From Neoaliturus tenellus (taxonomy: Eukaryota; Arthropoda; Insecta; Hemiptera; Cicadellidae), in the NCBI GenBank assembly GCA_030545055.2, contig CM061537.1, positions 77,703,290 through 77,767,289 of the forward strand: a DNA stretch of 64,000 bases, written 5' to 3'. Below the pieces are notes generated by a model, which saw only the letters and a list, made by a program, of their open reading frames with translations, made no database searches and was not told the DNA's origin. Within the stretch, counting starts at the first letter, position 1; every line of letters begins with the position of its first letter. The position numbers and the translations under genes were made by a program. Below, piece after piece: positions 25,471 through 33,371 of this stretch.

Positions 25471-25521
25471 GCCAGACTACCGTTTAAATAGCCTACTACC
25501 TCATCTTTCCCCCCACCATTT

Positions 25522-25831
25522 TTATTCCAAATTTGTTTCCTCATGTTGCGGAGTATCAATAACATGGGCAGCGGCATTCCAGAGTTGTGACTGCTGTTCT
25601 TCTTCACCTTCAGATTCTGTTAATTCTTCCGGTTGGTGCATAAAGGATACATTTGAATTTGAAGCGGGTCCAATATCATTGTTCATTTAAATTTAAAAAT
25701 TCTCCAACTATTTCTTCCAAAAACTGTCCAAACGTAATATTTACCTCTTGCTCTACTTCTTCATCTTCTGCCATCTCACGATCTATAACAATTTCAGTGA
25801 TGTAAATAAAAGTGGTATCTCTCGGAGACAT
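25522..25831 (-). pseudogene. acidic MSPRD-type accessory gene, one-base frameshift
   Basis: From the ATG at 25831 (MSPRDTTFIYITEIV) the frame stops at TGA 25676-25678 after 51 codons. A one-base change of frame just before it would continue through acidic sequence (TESEGEEEQQ, LWNAAAH) to a stop at 25522. The homologous gene at 63661-63978 is continuous and has the same two parts, so the frameshift is real or programmed. Promoter: CTATATAAGTG (25902-25912), then a G10 run. Confidence 0.6.
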
Positions 25832-25972
25832 GGTTTAAAAGAAGAACATGTGGCTCCAGTAACAGTTACACGAAAAATGAACAGGATTGTGTGGAACCCT
25901 CACTTATATAGGAGACTGGAGGGGGGGGGTGGTAAAGTCAATTATAAAAATTTGTAACTCGCCTTGCTCTAA

Positions 25973-26260
25973 TTACTCTTCCGCAGACAGCTTGTATTGC
26001 ATTGCAACCACTTCCACCTCTATCTTCATGCTTTCTACAAGATTACGTACGTGCAGCATCCATGGAAACAGTATTTCTAAAACTTCAATCCTTACTCGAC
26101 ATGCACACAATACTTCATACGCATCACGACGGTACACAAACACACTAACCCCCATGCCCATATCCCTCATTATGTTTTGTTCAATTTTCAAAAATAACCT
26201 ATACAATAGCGGCCAAACTTCTGTGTGCTCAGCAAAAAACGAATCCAGTCTCTTATACAT
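25973..26260 (-). CDS. 95-residue accessory protein, unknown
   Basis: Start at MYKRLDSFFAEH. Hydrophobic helical content (WPLLYRLFLKIEQNIM, EILFPWMLHVRNLVESM) without a clear membrane span. A GTTATAAAAGC box at 26313-26323 lies about 55 bases before the ATG. No family recognised. Confidence 0.58.
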   Translation of the reverse strand: MYKRLDSFFAEHTEVWPLLYRLFLKIEQNIMRDMGMGVSVFVYRRDAYEVLCACRVRIEVLEILFPWMLHVRNLVESMKIEVEVVAMQYKLSAEE

Positions 26261-26381
26261 GTTTAACGTATAGCAACAAGACAAATAATGAGCAAACACA
26301 TGTGATAGCTGCTTTTATAACGTTCGCCAGTACAGTAAAAATTTGGGGGGGGGATATGATTTTTTAGTGGGATGTTAAAAA

Positions 26382-26771
26382 TTAGTAGTTTAAAACCAAA
26401 GCCGAAAAGTAATGATTAAACCCTATATTTTCTTCTAATTGCAAATACTCCACATATGCCTCCGCCCATAGCCATAACAGATCAATGTTACGCCAATATA
26501 CACCAAAGGTGGGTCTATCATCAACTAAAATTGGAGATGCTATGTTCACTAATCTTCCGTTTTCTATCCATGTCATAGCTTCAATTACAAACCTTCCTAT
26601 AATATCCATTGGAGAATTAATATCCAAAAATATTCTTGTAACAACATTTTCACTTAACAAGGACACTTCAATTTCTTCATTGTTTTCTTCGTCGTTTTCT
26701 TCGTCCACCTCCAATACTTCTCCAATCTTTGTACATTTATTATAAAATATTGGAACATCTCGGGGAGACAT
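26382..26771 (-). CDS. MSPRD-type acidic accessory protein
   Basis: 129 residues from MSPRDVPIFYN. An acidic tract (EVDEENDEENNEEIE) and a folded-looking part with DIIGRFVIEAMTWIENGRLV and LLWLWAEAYVEYLQ. The homologue in copy D is 63032-63421, where SEANKWLDSGSYVRIGSFIL aligns. It shares its first five residues with two other accessory genes. Function unknown. Confidence 0.65.
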   Translation of the reverse strand: MSPRDVPIFYNKCTKIGEVLEVDEENDEENNEEIEVSLLSENVVTRIFLDINSPMDIIGRFVIEAMTWIENGRLVNIASPILVDDRPTFGVYWRNIDLLWLWAEAYVEYLQLEENIGFNHYFSALVLNY

Positions 26772-26825
26772 GTTCGCTCTAACTATTATTAGCAAGGAAT
26801 GGCTCCAACACAAACCGCCACACTC

Positions 26826-26908
26826 TTATATAGGCAAGTCAATGAAAAATCAGCGGGGGGGGGGTTCCGGTTCCGGTCCGGAAGGGGGGGGGGTCAATGT
26901 CAAGGTCA
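26826..26908 (-). promoter_or_regulatory. promoter: TATA, G-run palindrome, TCAAGGTCA
   Basis: CTATATAAG (26826-26834), then G11-TTCCGGTTCCGGTCCGGAA-G10 (26854-26893) and TCAAGGTCA (26900-26908). The G-run palindrome takes the place of the CCCCCACCACTT box used elsewhere. Confidence 0.7.
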
Positions 26909-26940
26909 CATGAAAGTAGGTCACGGGACTTAGAGCGACC

Positions 26941-27006
26941 AAAAAATAATGGGAGAGAAACGCAGCGCACTCATCACAGCGCTGGTTTCTCTCCCATTAT
27001 TTTTTG
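26941..27006 (-). other. gene-end hairpin (about 27-bp stem)
   Basis: AAAAAATAATGGGAGAGAAAC and CAGCGC pair with the mirrored arm, one bulged G, 10-nt loop. The copy D counterpart at 62749-62810 changes an A-T pair to G-C and keeps the stem. Confidence 0.88.
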
Positions 27007-27037
27007 CCAAAAAAATTTTGAAAAAAGCTAATTTATT

Positions 27038-27931
27038 TTAAGATTTGCTACGACCCCACCGAGTCCAACCATCCTCACCTATTATCAGATAGTCTCTCGC
27101 ATCAAGTCTATTGATCGCTTTCAGGTTTCTTAGAGGTACAGATAGCTGTATTACCCACTTATAGCCGTTACATGAAATTACAATTTTATTATGCTTATCT
27201 GTTTTGCTTACAAAGAAATACCTCAAACCTTTTGTCAGCCTATCCAATTTGGTGAGGGGGTAGGACTTGCTGGAGATCACAGTCGGTTGTGGCACAGAAA
27301 GATGTTTCACAACATGCAAACGGCAATACTGTTCGTTTAAAACACATTTCTTACCACAAACCGATCCTTTTTTAAGTCCCCTACCGAGCAATTCAGGACA
27401 TTTACGGGGATTTTTAAATGCCCTGCGACGCTCTTTCATTAATAATCGGAAGCGCTCTGAAGGAGCAATTTTGAAAAGTTTCTTTTTTCTTTTTAGGATA
27501 GGAATAGTAGGACTATTAGGATTGGGTTCAACGATAGGTGTTATTAGTGGTGGTAAGGATATGTAGCTGCGGATAGAGTTCAACAATGAAGGTGTGTCCG
27601 GACGAAGAGGCTCACCAGTTCTTGGGACATCCGTCACTTTCTTCTGCGGTGGTGGTGGCATCACTGCAGATCCATCTTCTGAGAGCTGCTTCGCATGGAT
27701 TGGTGACGGAGGCGGCGAGAAGATGCTCCCAAGAACTGTCATCGCTTGCAAAAGAATGTTGGGCGAAGCAGGAGTTTTGGATGTGGAAGGTGGCGTGTCC
27801 ATCCGCTCCAACATGTGCTCCGGCACATTCTTCAAACGGAGTCTCTTCGTCGGTGCAGTCGGTGCGAGAGGTGCTGATGTGGTAGCAGTGCTAGTAGTGT
27901 TGGAAGTAGTAGTGCTGGTAGTACTGGACAT
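27038..27931 (-). CDS. 297-residue protein with C-x11-C-x3-C-x6-C-x2-H zinc motif
   Basis: Residues 1-30 Ser/Thr-rich; 30-150 Pro-rich and probably disordered with an ILKRKKKLFK basic patch; then RRRAFKNPRKCPELLGRG, KKGSVCGKKC and YCRLHVVKHL, a Cys/His cluster of the kind found in several large DNA virus proteins; the C-terminal part is beta-rich (YFFVSKTDKHNKIVISCNG, RDYLIIGEDGWTRWGR). Copy D carries a broken homologue (61848-62717). Probably a DNA or RNA-binding regulator; promoter 28030-28092. Confidence 0.72.
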   Translation of the reverse strand: MSSTTSTTTSNTTSTATTSAPLAPTAPTKRLRLKNVPEHMLERMDTPPSTSKTPASPNILLQAMTVLGSIFSPPPSPIHAKQLSEDGSAVMPPPPQKKVTDVPRTGEPLRPDTPSLLNSIRSYISLPPLITPIVEPNPNSPTIPILKRKKKLFKIAPSERFRLLMKERRRAFKNPRKCPELLGRGLKKGSVCGKKCVLNEQYCRLHVVKHLSVPQPTVISSKSYPLTKLDRLTKGLRYFFVSKTDKHNKIVISCNGYKWVIQLSVPLRNLKAINRLDARDYLIIGEDGWTRWGRSKS

Positions 27932-28029
27932 GGCTCTGATGCGGCAGCGTTGGCGGCTGGAATCAGAATAAACAGACCCGTTAGAACGCCTCGCTTAAAT
28001 AACCGCACGCAACAAGTTAAAGTGACCTC

Positions 28030-28092
28030 GGGGGGGGGGTTCCGGTCCGGAAGGGGGGGGGGGGTTGCATGAGTGAATCGAGGTCAAGGTCA
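28030..28092 (-). promoter_or_regulatory. promoter: G-run palindrome and AGGTCAAGGTCA
   Basis: G10-TTCCGGTCCGGAA-G12 (28030-28064) and AGGTCAAGGTCA (28081-28092), upstream of the gene at 27038-27931. Confidence 0.7.
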
Positions 28093-28360
28093 CCAAAAAA
28101 TAATAATGATCCAAGGTGATGGAGGCGGCCAGGACCGTCTCCACCACCCTGTGTTCCCCAAACACTCCCAATCCCAACCCACAAAGTTACGTCTTGCGAG
28201 GGATCCCGATTTTTTTTGCCCGCACGCACTTTGGCGATCCAGTTTGGTGAGCTGTGATACGGGCGGCCAGTCTCGGGCCATTTGGCACTGGGCTTGACCA
28301 TGTGGTAGTTAGGGACACTGGAACAGCTAGTGCAAGACGCAACTCTAACCTCCCACCCTT
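28093..28360 (-). ncRNA. conserved structured non-coding region, 3' part (copy B)
   Basis: On the - strand three blocks match copy D 61118-61330 in the same order: GTTAGAGTTGCG...TAGCTGTTCCAG (28310-28349), CCCTCGCA...ACGTAACT...GTGGGTTGGGA (28167-28203) and a terminal hairpin (28115-28148) flanked by ACAGGG and CCTTGGATCATTAT. Sequence between blocks is unrelated and no frame is shared, so coding is unlikely. See findings. Confidence 0.6.
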
Positions 28361-28592
28361 AATCTAAACCCACCCAAACATATTTTTGCCTGACCAAAAT
28401 TAAAAACAAAAATCAAAAACAATAAAAATATGCGCTACCTACGGCACAACGCGCATGTCCCACCCATATTTAATGAAGTTCAATGGAACTTCTTTAATTT
28501 ACATTTACATTTTAATTTAATCTACCCATCCTAACAGCTAGCTGTGGAAATTATTAGTACACATATAAACACAGACATAGGCAGACACACAG

Positions 28593-28635
<43 letters not shown>

Positions 28636-29069
28636 CAATACTTAAAATTAAAAACACATTTCTTAAACATATATATATATAATACCATAACACACCTTAA
28701 TGCTAACATCGCAATGCGCAAGTTAAACCTTAAAACTAACACATCTTAAGACTAAAACCAAAAAAACACTTTGCATAAACACACACACACACACACACAC
28801 ACAAAATATTAAATAGTAATAGCCTAACAACAAGAGTAACTCAAATATATATCGGCCGCTTATACATTTGAGTTGCCCTCTGAGTTGGGTCGGACTGCCG
28901 CGTCCGGAGTTCCGAGCCCAACTGCGGCGGCAATAGTCGTCGGGGTGGTTCTCGGTTCGCAGAGTGGTGGGGGCAGCGGTAGGGGTTTAAGGGGGTATGG
29001 AACCTTCCAGCAACGTCAATGGAAAATTCCAAACGGATGTGCTTTGTTACATGTGGGTCGGGCAAAACG

Positions 29070-29184
29070 CAGGTGGAGCCTTGTATCTCTCAATTTGCAT
29101 TAGATAACATCAAATTACATCCGCTGACAAGTAGGAGCCTTGTACCTCTCAATTTGCATTTGATAGCATCAAATTACATCCGCA
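29070..29184. repeat. 60-bp tandem duplication
   Basis: GGAGCCTTGTAYCTCTCAATT...GCATTWGATARCATCAAATTACATCCGC occurs at about 29072-29122 and 29132-29182. Confidence 0.8.
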
Positions 29185-29868
29185 GCTTTCCCCATCGCGT
29201 GACAGCATAATTATCGTCGATTGTTATCCACCCTCTTCCGACGCTTAATTATAGTTGCAGCGGAAGTAAACCTCCGGTACACGCAACTTGTTTTTAACAT
29301 ACAATAGACTATTGTTTGCAAATGCACACATAATCCTTGGCCTGGTCGGTAATTCTTACACGCTACACCTAAGACGTTGTGACGTCAGAGGGGGGGGGTC
29401 CGCTCCGGAAGGGGGGGGGGGTGTCATGCATGAGTAACCATCCGCGTGCATATAAACGAAGGAAAGCTCGCGCGCCGCCCATATAGAGGGCTGGCACCCC
29501 AGCGGTAAACAACAGATCCGTGAGTTTATACCACATAGTACTATAACATATGATTTATTTTTAACACTTAACATTTTAATTTTTTTTTTTACACTATTTC
29601 TTAACACTACAACAATCATTTTATAAATCACACTTTTATTTTCGCGTCTATTTTCCATTTTTGTTTAAACTACATATGCTAATTAACATCGCGTGCAGGC
29701 AACTCACACTGATTATTTGCAGGTTCCATTCTTACACACCTGCTTCCTCCTTACTATGCAGATTACTCTCTTACTTTAACAACACTTAAACTCTAACCGC
29801 TACTTCTCGGTCATATTAATATAGTTAGTGCTACACTACAGGATTTACCTGTGCAATGGTGCACGCGA

Positions 29869-30190
29869 TATTTCCTGCACATCTGCGGGTAATACACCTT
29901 ACACCCGTCTACTATTATACTTATTGCTACATTAAACGAGACATTTCTTGCACGCCTGCAGATAATACACTTGCTAACCGTCTACTAATATGATTATTGC
30001 TACAGTACAAGAGACATTTCTTGCTCACCTGCAGGTTATACACTTTACAACCGGCTACTATTATAGTTAACACTACACCATAAGATTAAGCCGTACACAT
30101 GGGTATTGTAATCCTACTTCATCGTGCACGGAGCATTTCTTGCACACCAGCACCTTATACACTTTACTACCGTCTAATATTACAATTATT
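29869..30190. repeat. four degenerate tandem units of about 72 bp
   Basis: Each unit holds AYATTTCTTGCACRCCTGCAG-like sequence, then TACACTTTACAACCGTCTACTATTAT and ATTGCTAC. Units begin near 29869, 29940, 30012 and 30125. Confidence 0.7.
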
Positions 30191-30694
30191 GCTATGATAC
30201 GGTAGTTACCTGTTCAATCACAGTTGCGGCCCCACTTGCTTATCCACAGGCCGATACTCGCAATCCTACAACTGAATAATTAATTAATTAACTTCCGCTA
30301 TTACCGATACTTTTCTTAAACTATCCGTCTCTTCCTCCGACTCTTGTGACCGTAGCCGCGGCCGACTGACAAATAACCGAGCTCCCGCAAACCTCGCTCT
30401 TTTATGCGGTTTTCTCGGGGAGGGAGTTGGAGGGGATTGGAGGGGGTTGGAGGGGCGTCGCACGTGACTCATCGATCGCATGAAAAGGGGGGTTGCCGCC
30501 GCGCGCGTGCCATTTCGGTGGCGGCATTGGTCGGGTGAGGTACTATCCGTAGGTCTCTGACGCTTTTATAACTAACGCTTGTTACTTTAAAATGTGTTTC
30601 CCCTTTATATGCTAATTAGTTTCTATATATTCAAACACAATCGCGGCCGCTGACCATTTGCCGGCTTACTCTCAAGCGGTTCACATGTAAAATC

Positions 30695-31036
30695 ATGGCT
30701 TCCCACACTTTACAGCTGAAACTTTTGCGCACAAAACACATTTTACAACAGCATTCTACACCTGCAGTTTCAAAACCGCGTAGTAAGGTGGCTAGACTTA
30801 AAAAACGGTTCAGGTTTCACCCGTTGTATTTTGCACCACCTCACATTAGCAACGCTTGTACTATTGATACTATTCTACAGACAGTCTTGACTGACATGCT
30901 GAAGTACCGACATTTCCCTCTTGTCACGCCTATTGACGGTCCCGTCCAGTTCTTCTTGTTCACCATCTTACCGGGTCTATATCATCGGACATCCTCCGAC
31001 TCGTGTCTCATTGCTCTCTATCGCCTCACACGGTAA
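30695..31036 (+). CDS. 113-residue right-end protein, unknown
   Basis: Start MASHTLQLKLLRTKHILQ. Basic N-terminal half (KPRSKVARLKKRFRFHPLYF), then a helical part and a hydrophobic region (VQFFLFTILPGLYH). The homologue in copy D is 59328-59666, sharing LKLLRTxHIL, RKRYSFNPLY/KKRFRFHPLY and LVTPID. One of only two + strand genes in copy B, transcribed toward the right TIR. Function unknown. Confidence 0.7.
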   Translation: MASHTLQLKLLRTKHILQQHSTPAVSKPRSKVARLKKRFRFHPLYFAPPHISNACTIDTILQTVLTDMLKYRHFPLVTPIDGPVQFFLFTILPGLYHRTSSDSCLIALYRLTR

Positions 31037-31075
31037 ACACCTAAAAGCTCTCATCTCTCTCTCTCTCTTGCAACC

Positions 31076-31282
31076 ATGGACACACAACAGGGTTCACCGG
31101 TGCAGTCCCCTGAAGTGACTTCCACTACGGAGACTACTGCTAACACTGCACCAAGTCCCACAGACAATTCCTCCACGCCTACAACGAACACCTGCTCCCG
31201 CCCGGTACAGAGCGATGCGGTGACCACTACTGCCGCAAACGACGTGGAGGCTATTCTACGATCACTGATGGGGTTCGATTAA
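31076..31282 (+). CDS. 68-residue Ser/Thr-rich protein with short C-terminal helix
   Basis: MDTQQGSPVQSPE, a long Thr/Ser/Pro tract, then NDVEAILRSLMGFD. It starts 39 bases after the preceding gene. It is supported by a decayed homologue at 41984-42157 in copy C with the same ends (PVQS... and NDVVAIL...LDFD). The conserved C-terminal AILxSLxxFD looks like a short linear binding motif. AATAAATAAATG follows the stop. Confidence 0.65.
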   Translation: MDTQQGSPVQSPEVTSTTETTANTAPSPTDNSSTPTTNTCSRPVQSDAVTTTAANDVEAILRSLMGFD

Positions 31283-31323
31283 AATAAATAAATGAAAAAA
31301 TAAAAAGAAAAACCCCTCCCTCC

Positions 31324-31517
31324 GCCCGCCGCTCCCGCTCCGATCCGACCCGTCCCGAGTCCCCGCCCCGACTGAGCCCCTCGCGGCTCCGCTTTTTTAA
31401 AACTCCCTCCGGATGGCCTTGACCCACTTACAAAACACATCCATCACTGTCATCCACACCTGCCGGTTCGAACCGCTTGGCCTTGAAATGGGCCAGAACC
31501 GGCAAAACCCCACTACT
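31324..31517. repeat. copy B right terminal inverted repeat
   Basis: Perfect inverted copy of 5643-5836, ending CCCCACTACT. Confidence 0.95.
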
Positions 31518-31523
31518 AATGTA
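31518..31523. repeat. 6-bp target site duplication AATGTA, right
   Basis: Direct repeat of 5637-5642. Confidence 0.92.
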
Positions 31524-32738
31524 AATGGGTGAATGTGAAATGGATGACGTTGGAGATGAGAAACATTTACACCAGGTAAATCGTATAGTAGGTAATAGAA
31601 TGAAAAACATTGAATATTAGAATTACTTTGAAGAACCTGGTGCTTCTAAGGCCCAATTTAGTTATTAATCAAATGCAAAGTTGAACAAAAAGAAAAATAG
31701 TTTTAATCAATAGTGTTTTAGAAATTTATACAATTAGGCCAATTGGCTCTGTGGCTGTAAAATTAAAAACTCGTTTTTCTGTAACACTTGCTTGATTATA
31801 GGGATTCAGGATCGTGCCTTGTTGGTGGTATTTCAGAGATTAAACATTTGATCTAAAAAGTTAAGATACATAAAATGAGTGAAAAGACATCAAGGCGTGT
31901 ATAGAATTTGATGAAGTACTTGGAAAGATCAACATTAGATTTGCGAGATTAAATAAAACTATAGGCCTACAAAATGTCTTGAGAGATGCATATTTTTTAT
32001 TTTTATTTCTTTATTTATTTATTTTTTTATGGATTTCGTTAACGCTGTATTCATAGTCAATGGCAAAATAATCCCACATTGTGATGTATCCTTTACAGTC
32101 AGTAAAACAATTGATTGTATTAAGGCTTTCAAGTACGATAAAGAATTTAAATATGAAGTACAAAAAATAAGAAACTCCCCTGAACTGGATTAGTCCAGTG
32201 TGTGAACTATAGCGTACATGAACCCAGACGTAAACATGGTTTGAAGACCGGATTGACCGGAAATATATTGTCGCAAAGGAAGTTTGTGACATCTTAACAT
32301 CCGGGGTAGCGGACCGCTTTTAATTCTTAGAACACACCTGTCCGCGGCAAAACTATTTCAGTTTGATTTGTTTCCTTAATACAAACAAATGTCAGGAAAA
32401 AGAAGTAGGCCTAAGCATTAAACGGATTCATATCAACTGAGTAAAATTGACGGAAAACAACTGTTTTTTTTAGCAGTACAACAGATTAACTTATCAGTTA
32501 TGTACCGTACAACAGGGATGACTTTTCGTCAGCAATTGTGATTAAGATTTTTAGGCTATATTGCAATTTAATTCAACTTTGAGATCGGATTATACCTGTT
32601 TCATGCAGTAGCTATTATTTATTGACATAAGAGATAACCGTTTTTCCTGAAGCATATATTACTTATCTTCACTGGAATAAATATAAATAAAATAATGATA
32701 AGAGCCCCCCCAGCGTCCCTAACCACCGGCCGCCACTG
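31524..32738. other. right arm of the hAT-like element, no gene seen
   Basis: AT-rich, no convincing reading frame; ends with GCCGCCACTG. Confidence 0.6.
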
Positions 32739-32746
32739 GCTGTAGA
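32739..32746. repeat. 8-bp target duplication GCTGTAGA, right
   Basis: Direct repeat of 5118-5125. Confidence 0.8.
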
Positions 32747-32812
32747 CACCCCGGAAATCAAACCCGCGACCTCTTGAACCAGAGTCCAATACGCTAACCG
32801 CGAGATGCCTTG
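32747..32812 (-). repeat. tRNA-derived SINE-like relic
   Basis: On the - strand TTAGCGTATTGGACTCTGG resembles an A box with anticodon arm and CGCGGGTTTGATTTCC a T arm/B box. The acceptor stem does not pair well, so this is not called a functional tRNA. Confidence 0.5.
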
Positions 32813-33371
32813 AACATGGCTGACCATTCGGTTTGACAAATTTTGTGGTTCGATCTTAATTTCTATCCTTACCAATTAATTGGCCATTACTCAGTAATTA
32901 AAGACCACTAACCATGCAAAGAGACAAATATTTGACAAAAAAAAAGATTGATTTAAATGACGATAAAGAAATTTTCATGTTTACTGACGAGACGCACGAA
33001 ATACGAACCGATAACGAACGGGCGTTACTAAACATGCAAACATGTAGGTTAGGCTACCTCTACTACCATGACGACTGAAATGGCAAAAAAATTTGTTTTC
33101 CAATAAGCCCACCTCTATCATCCTCAGACGTCCAGTCGCTGAATGGCGCAAGAAGGAAAATAGATCGGTTTTTTACAGCACCCTATATATTTCAATACAA
33201 TCACCGTTGTGGCAATGATGCAACGGCGGACCACTTTTGTAAATGAAAGTTGCATTATGCTTTATGAATATGCGAATCTTCTGCAGCTCCTGACTCAGTG
33301 GCTGGCTGTGAAAAATTAGGCAACTCAATAAGTGAGATTTAAACTACGTTTAAAAAGAAGAACAATACTAA

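Larger units (their letters stand above)
28361..30694. other. 2.3-kb non-coding region with repeats and regulatory elements
   Basis: No convincing gene. It holds (CA)n tracts (28589-28630, 28781-28803), TAACATCGCAATGCGCA (28703-28721 region, conserved in copy D at 60740-60758), two 60-bp tandem units (GGAGCCTTGTA...), a third G-run palindrome (29390-29421) with a GCATATAAACG box at 29439, four units of about 72 bp (29869-30190) and a - strand GCATAAAAGAGCG box at 30397-30408. Possibly origin, enhancer or long RNA gene. Confidence 0.6.
5643..31517 (-). mobile_element. complete Polinton/adintovirus provirus, copy B
   Basis: 25,875 bp bounded by 194-bp identical inverted repeats starting 5'-AG and a 6-bp target duplication. 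It contains hexon, penton, adenain-like protease, packaging ATPase, retroviral-type integrase with chromodomain, protein-primed family B polymerase and many small genes; this set defines Polintons and the related adintoviruses. Identical TIRs imply recent insertion or gene conversion. Breaks seen: one in-frame TAA each in ATPase and integrase, and one single-base frameshift in an accessory gene. Confidence 0.95.
5126..32738. mobile_element. hAT-like DNA transposon, split by Polinton copy B
   Basis: Starts CAGTGGCGGC (5126-5135) and ends GCCGCCACTG (32729-32738), a perfect 10-bp terminal inverted repeat continued by similar sequence (ATAAGGAC versus TTAGGGAC). It is flanked by the 8-bp duplication GCTGTAGA, the length typical of hAT. 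The left arm is 5126-5642 and the right arm 31518-32738, about 1.7 kb of element in all. No transposase was recognised, so it is non-autonomous or decayed. The 5200-5640 part is GC-rich; the right arm is AT-rich. Confidence 0.7.

Noticed and set aside
28589..28742. 62-codon - strand frame with a Val/Cys run
   Set aside because: Translation of a (CA)n microsatellite.
29869..30190. CRISPR-like array
   Set aside because: The units are degenerate tandem repeats without uniform spacers, in a eukaryotic virus-like element.
30284..30481. 65-codon - strand frame with an upstream-looking ATG
   Set aside because: The only TATA box (30397-30408) lies downstream of its ATG, and no homologue is seen in copy D.
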